From an uncultured Lachnospiraceae bacterium (GTDB lineage: Bacteria > Bacillota > Clostridia > Lachnospirales > Lachnospiraceae), in assembly GCA_947172705.1 (NCBI GenBank), contig CAMWCA010000004.1:36271-100270 (forward strand): 64,000 nucleotides of DNA, read 5' to 3'. This document shows, one piece after another, positions 61,242 through 64,000 of the stretch. Within the stretch, counting starts at the first letter, position 1. Each line of letters begins with the position of its first letter. A program made the position numbers and the translations under genes. The notes under the pieces were generated by a model. It had not been told where the DNA came from. It ran no database searches and worked only from the letters and a program-made list of their open reading frames with translations.

Positions 61242-61760
61242 ATGGATTTTATCGAAATTGCAAAGAAGCGTTATTCCGTCCGGGGCTATAAGGACAGAAA
61301 GGTGGAGGAGGAAAAGCTGAAAAAGATTCTTGAGGCTGCCCATGTTGCGCCGACTGCGGCCAACCGCCAGCCCGTCCGGCTGATTGTCGTACAGAGCAGT
61401 GAAGGGCTTGCGAAGATTGGAAAAGGGGCGAACCTTTACGGAGCGCCGCTGGCTATCATCGCCTGCGCTGACCACGGAAAGGCATGGGTGCGCCCGTTTG
61501 ATAAAAAGCAGACCGCCGACATAGACGCCTCCATACTGACAGACCACATGATGCTGCAGGCAACGGAATTAGGGCTTGGCTCTGTGTGGATATGTTACTT
61601 CAAGCCGGATGTGATAAGCAGGGAATTTGGGCTGCCGGATAATCTGGAGCCGGTCAATATCCTTGCTGTCGGGTATTCGGACGAGGAAGCGGCAGATCCG
61701 GAGCGCCATTCACAGACCAGAATCCCAGTGGAAGAACTGGTATCTTATGAAATGATATAG
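61242..61760 (+). CDS. Nitroreductase family flavoprotein
   Basis: 172 aa, short single-domain type; SD AGAGAGG. FMN-binding pattern KRYSVRGYKDRKVEEEKL at 9-26, APTAANRQPVRLIVV near 37-51 and LGLGSVWICYF near 110-120. These enzymes reduce quinones, nitro compounds or enones using NAD(P)H. Divergent from HxlR regulator 1, a very common pairing in which the regulator senses electrophiles. Confidence 0.9.
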   Translation: MDFIEIAKKRYSVRGYKDRKVEEEKLKKILEAAHVAPTAANRQPVRLIVVQSSEGLAKIGKGANLYGAPLAIIACADHGKAWVRPFDKKQTADIDASILTDHMMLQATELGLGSVWICYFKPDVISREFGLPDNLEPVNILAVGYSDEEAADPERHSQTRIPVEELVSYEMI

Positions 61761-61780
61761 GTAGGCGGGGTATAATGAAA

Positions 61781-61812
61781 GGAAAAGGGCTGTGCTATTT
61801 GAGCCCTTTTCC
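61781..61812. terminator. Bidirectional terminator between nitroreductase and second HxlR gene
   Basis: Stem GGAAAAGGGCT (61781-61791) / AGCCCTTTTCC (61802-61812), A-rich before and T-rich after; serves both converging genes. Confidence 0.75.
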
Positions 61813-61821
61813 AAATACTTT

Positions 61822-62154
61822 TTATTGCCTCTGGTATTCCTGATAGGTCTTTCCCCATTCACATAACTTACCTAAAATCGGTTTCAGGGTGCATCCTATT
61901 TCGCTAAGCGAATATTCAACCCTCGGAGGGACTTCCGGGAAAACAGTTCTCAGGATGATTCCCTGTTCCTCCAGTTCCCGGAGCTGCTCCGTCAGTGTCT
62001 TGGTGGTGATGCGGCCTAAGAGCCGCTGTAATTCATTAAAACGGATTGCGCCTTTGGAGAGATGCCATAATATTTTCAGTTTCCATTTTCCGCTAAGGAT
62101 ATTCAGCCCAAGTTCGACCGGGCATTGTTCATCCACTGCCTGCACCTTTGCCAT
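61822..62154 (-). CDS. HxlR family transcriptional regulator 2
   Basis: 110 aa from ATG 62154 (AAAGGGGC upstream; GTG 62178 is an alternative). CPVELGLNILSGKWKLKILW, then ITTKTLTEQLRELEEQGIIL, PPRVEYSLSEIG.TLKPIL. Also has the N-terminal Cys-Pro pair. Divergent from the amidohydrolase gene, with a GC-poor intergenic of 125 bp; no copy of the ACTACCC operator was seen there, so its regulon differs from that of regulator 1. Confidence 0.9.
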   Translation of the reverse strand: MAKVQAVDEQCPVELGLNILSGKWKLKILWHLSKGAIRFNELQRLLGRITTKTLTEQLRELEEQGIILRTVFPEVPPRVEYSLSEIGCTLKPILGKLCEWGKTYQEYQRQ

Positions 62155-62279
62155 TATGTATTGCCCCTTTCCACGCACGGTTTCAAAAAGGAAACCTTAT
62201 TTCAAAAAAGTGCGTACTTGATTTTAGCTTTCCTTAATGCTAACGTCAATATACCAAAATTGTCAAGGAGGTTCTGAAA

Positions 62280-63080
62280 ATGGTGATAGACAGCCACGAA
62301 CATATCATGTTCCCCGTGAAAATGCAGTTGGATAAAATGGATGCGGCGGGAGTAGATAAGACGGTATTATTCTGCACTGCGCCGCACCCGGAGAAAGCCG
62401 GCACATTAAAGGAGCTGGAAGAAGAAATGGTAGCTTTGAATAAGATTCTGGCAGGAACTAACAGCAAGGAGGATAACATCCGCCGCCTGAAAAAGAACAT
62501 CTCAGAAGTTGTGGAGGCCGTAAAGGAATACCCGGAACGCTTTTTGGGATTCGGCTCCGTTCCTTTAGGGATGGGGTTGGAGGAAACGGAAGAATGGATT
62601 GATGCACAGATTACTTCCAATTCACTGTACGGGATTGGCGAGTTTACGCCCGGAAACGAGCAGCAGATCATGCAGTTGGACACTGTATTTCAGGCATTGA
62701 TGGCTACAAAGATTTATCCAGTTTGGGTACATACCTTCCACCCGGTCACGATGGACGGGATAAAACTTCTGATGTCCTTATGTAAAAAATATCCCGACAT
62801 TCCCGTTATCTTCGGACATTTGGGTGGCTCAAACTGGATGGAGGTCATAAAATTTGCGAAAGAGCATGGGAATGTATACTTAGACCTTTCGGCAGCTTTT
62901 GCCTCCATTGCCACAAAAATGGCATTGGCCGAACTGCCGGAAAGATGTCTGTACAGTTCAGATGCGCCTTACGGGGAACCATATTTATACAGGCAGCTCA
63001 TCGAATTTGTAAGCCCGGACAAACGGGTGGCGGAAATGGCATTAGGGGAAAACATATCCCGGTTACTGAAACTGCACTAA
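62280..63080 (+). CDS. Amidohydrolase-family TIM-barrel metal-dependent hydrolase
   Basis: 266 aa, SD AAGGAGG. Short amidohydrolase_2-like protein: IDSHEHIMFP at 4-13 gives the first metal-binding His-x-His, VWVHTFHP near 150, IPVIFGHLGGSNWMEVI near 178 and a final RCLYSSDAPYGEP with the metal-binding Asp. Similar proteins act as decarboxylases or lactonases on small aromatic or aliphatic acids; substrate unknown. Divergent from HxlR regulator 2. Confidence 0.85.
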   Translation: MVIDSHEHIMFPVKMQLDKMDAAGVDKTVLFCTAPHPEKAGTLKELEEEMVALNKILAGTNSKEDNIRRLKKNISEVVEAVKEYPERFLGFGSVPLGMGLEETEEWIDAQITSNSLYGIGEFTPGNEQQIMQLDTVFQALMATKIYPVWVHTFHPVTMDGIKLLMSLCKKYPDIPVIFGHLGGSNWMEVIKFAKEHGNVYLDLSAAFASIATKMALAELPERCLYSSDAPYGEPYLYRQLIEFVSPDKRVAEMALGENISRLLKLH

Positions 63081-63092
63081 AGAGAAATGAGG

Positions 63093-63118
63093 AAAGGGCT
63101 CACAGGCCCTTTTTCTTA
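63093..63118 (+). terminator. Terminator after the amidohydrolase gene
   Basis: AAAGGGC (63093-63099) / GCCCTTT (63106-63112) followed by TTTCTTATT. Confidence 0.65.
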
Positions 63119-63191
63119 TTAATGGGCTTTAGCCCGTTGAGCACATCGGAGTTTCTCCCAACGGAGAAATGCAGATGTGCGAAACAGAAAA

Positions 63192-63210
63192 CCACCTGCT
63201 ATGCGGGTGG
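63192..63210. repeat. Left-end hairpin of the IS
   Basis: CCACCTGC - TAT - GCGGGTGG, one G-T mismatch. Presumed TnpA recognition hairpin. Confidence 0.6.
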
Positions 63211-63298
63211 TGCCCCAGGTGCTTATAGCACGATCACCTTTCCGTAGTATAATAGAGGTGCTCAAGCCACTATTATTAAGAAAGGAAAGGTGATCAAA

Positions 63299-63754
63299 AT
63301 GGCCAATAAGACCAACGACCTGGCACATACAAAATGGATGTGTAAGTACCATATCGTCTTCACTCCCAAGTATAGACGAAAAATAATTTATAATCAATAC
63401 AAAGAAAGTATAAGGGATATATTAAAACAGCTATGCGCGTACAAAGGAGTGGAGATCATAGAAGGGCATCTTATGCCCGACCATATCCATATGTTAGTGA
63501 GCATACCGCCCAAATACAGTGTGTCGCAGTTTATGGGGTACTTAAAGGGAAAAAGCGCACTTATGATATTCGATAAGCATGCAAACCTGAAGTATAAGTT
63601 CGGAAACAGACATTTCTGGGCAGAAGGTTACTATGTGAGTACAGTAGGACTCAACGAGGCAACCATAGAGAAGTATATACAGGATCAGGAGAAGTACGAT
63701 ATCATGCAGGATAAATTAAGTGTGAAGGAGTATGAGGACCCCTTTAAGGGGTAG
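63299..63754 (+). CDS. tnpA: IS200/IS605 family transposase (HUH, Y1)
   Basis: 151 aa from ATG 63299 (SD GGAAAGGTGAT); typical length for the family. HUH motif HIH at residues 62-64 within GHLMPDHIHMLVSIPPK, and the catalytic Tyr126 in the helix NEATIEKYIQDQE, matching IS608 Tyr127. KYHIVFTPKYRRK near the N-terminus is the usual first strand. All residues for activity are present and the ORF is intact, so the copy may be mobile. Confidence 0.95.
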   Translation: MANKTNDLAHTKWMCKYHIVFTPKYRRKIIYNQYKESIRDILKQLCAYKGVEIIEGHLMPDHIHMLVSIPPKYSVSQFMGYLKGKSALMIFDKHANLKYKFGNRHFWAEGYYVSTVGLNEATIEKYIQDQEKYDIMQDKLSVKEYEDPFKG

Positions 63755-63874
63755 CCGGTAATACGGTAGCCCTTTAAAGGGCAGCAACGAGTCAGGGACA
63801 CAGTGGCTTGAGCCTTGCGAAAGCCAGCGTCTTGAGGCGCAGGTCGGTGACACCCCCTTATAGGGGGAGGACAA

Positions 63875-63894
63875 ACCACCCGTTTTACGGGTGG
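63875..63894. repeat. Right-end hairpin of the IS
   Basis: ACCACCCG - TTTT/A - CGGGTGGT, a perfect 8-bp stem. Counterpart of the left hairpin. Confidence 0.65.
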
Positions 63895-64000
63895 TCCTGA
63901 TTCAGAAAACCGCTTGGAAAGCGGGGGAAACAGAGTTAATATGCCTACACGGCGGTTTGCGTTTGTGCCGCCCCTATATCGGACGAATGGCGAAAAACTT

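Larger units (their letters stand above)
63120..63900 (+). mobile_element. IS200/IS605-type insertion sequence (tnpA only)
   Basis: The tnpA gene is flanked by imperfect palindromes instead of inverted terminal repeats: left GGGCTTTAGCCC (63124-63135) and CCACCTGC/GCGGGTGG (63192-63210), right ACCACCCG/CGGGTGGT (63875-63894). This is the structure of single-strand 'peel-and-paste' elements. The left and right palindromes share CCACC/GGTGG. Exact ends cannot be fixed without an empty site; the right part (63755-64000) has further stem-loops and no gene. No tnpB is present. Confidence 0.8.

Overview
The window looks like a chromosomal segment of a gut-type Clostridia bacterium, most likely Lachnospiraceae. 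The basis is Gram-positive style Shine-Dalgarno sites, TTG/GTG starts, sortase-free lipoproteins, the PPDK/Lhr/ABC-F/PHP-HAD gene content, and many families typical of that group; no 16S gene is present, so the genus is not resolved. Two regimes are visible: an AT-rich, rearranged accessory block (about 1.4-44 kb) that ends near a tRNA-Glu gene, and a GC-richer core-like block (44.9-64 kb).

Region 1 (1-10.2 kb): the 3' part of a VgrG/gpD-like spike gene of a contractile injection system, followed by a PAAR-like (DUF4280) tip/effector gene, an overlapping lipoprotein gene (candidate immunity), and a two-gene pair (212 aa + 173 aa). That pair is repeated at 9.0-10.15 kb with the first gene broken. 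Between the copies are lipoprotein paralogues, one frameshifted. Region 2 (10.3-13.6 kb): a DinD-like gene and a STAND NTPase with C-terminal TPRs, arranged as an operon. Region 3 (13.6-16.3 kb): a graveyard of toxin-antitoxin systems, with a decayed HTH gene and two adjacent type III (RNA-antitoxin) loci, one CptIN-like on the minus strand and one TenpIN-like on the plus strand. Both keep RNA repeat arrays and terminators but have damaged toxin genes. Region 4 (16.3-41.2 kb): a long array of exported, membrane-anchored or small cytosolic proteins of unknown function. Many are paralogues or internally duplicated; the array includes a LysM-LRR protein, an LRR protein, a Uma2-like nuclease, a DUF4143 ATPase, and a tandemly duplicated multi-gene module at 29-40 kb. 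Region 5 (41.2-44.1 kb): a PIN-like protein, an MreB-like N-terminal-domain protein and a Fic protein, then tRNA-Glu.

The most interesting unifying signal is a repeated promoter element: two 8-bp half-sites (canonical TGATGCAA) exactly 11 bp apart, the second starting exactly 16 bp before a TATAAT box. Six good copies and one degenerate copy each lie upstream of a different cassette in the array, and in the six good copies the first downstream gene encodes an exported or membrane-anchored protein. This suggests a dedicated regulon controlling an effector/immunity-type island next to the injection-system tip genes. Several fragments of array genes lie scattered between the cassettes, showing continual recombination.

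Region 6 (44.9-57.6 kb) is housekeeping-like: Lhr helicase, PHP-HAD fusion, ABC-F ATPase, MFS transporter, glycerophosphodiesterase and pyruvate phosphate dikinase. Downstream of PPDK lies about 0.5 kb of intergenic DNA packed with short interspersed repeats. Region 7 (58.4-63.1 kb) is a set of small metabolic/redox genes with XRE-cupin and two HxlR regulators; a shared ACTACCCAAAAAGT operator links two of its promoters. The window ends with an IS200/IS605-type tnpA-only insertion sequence.
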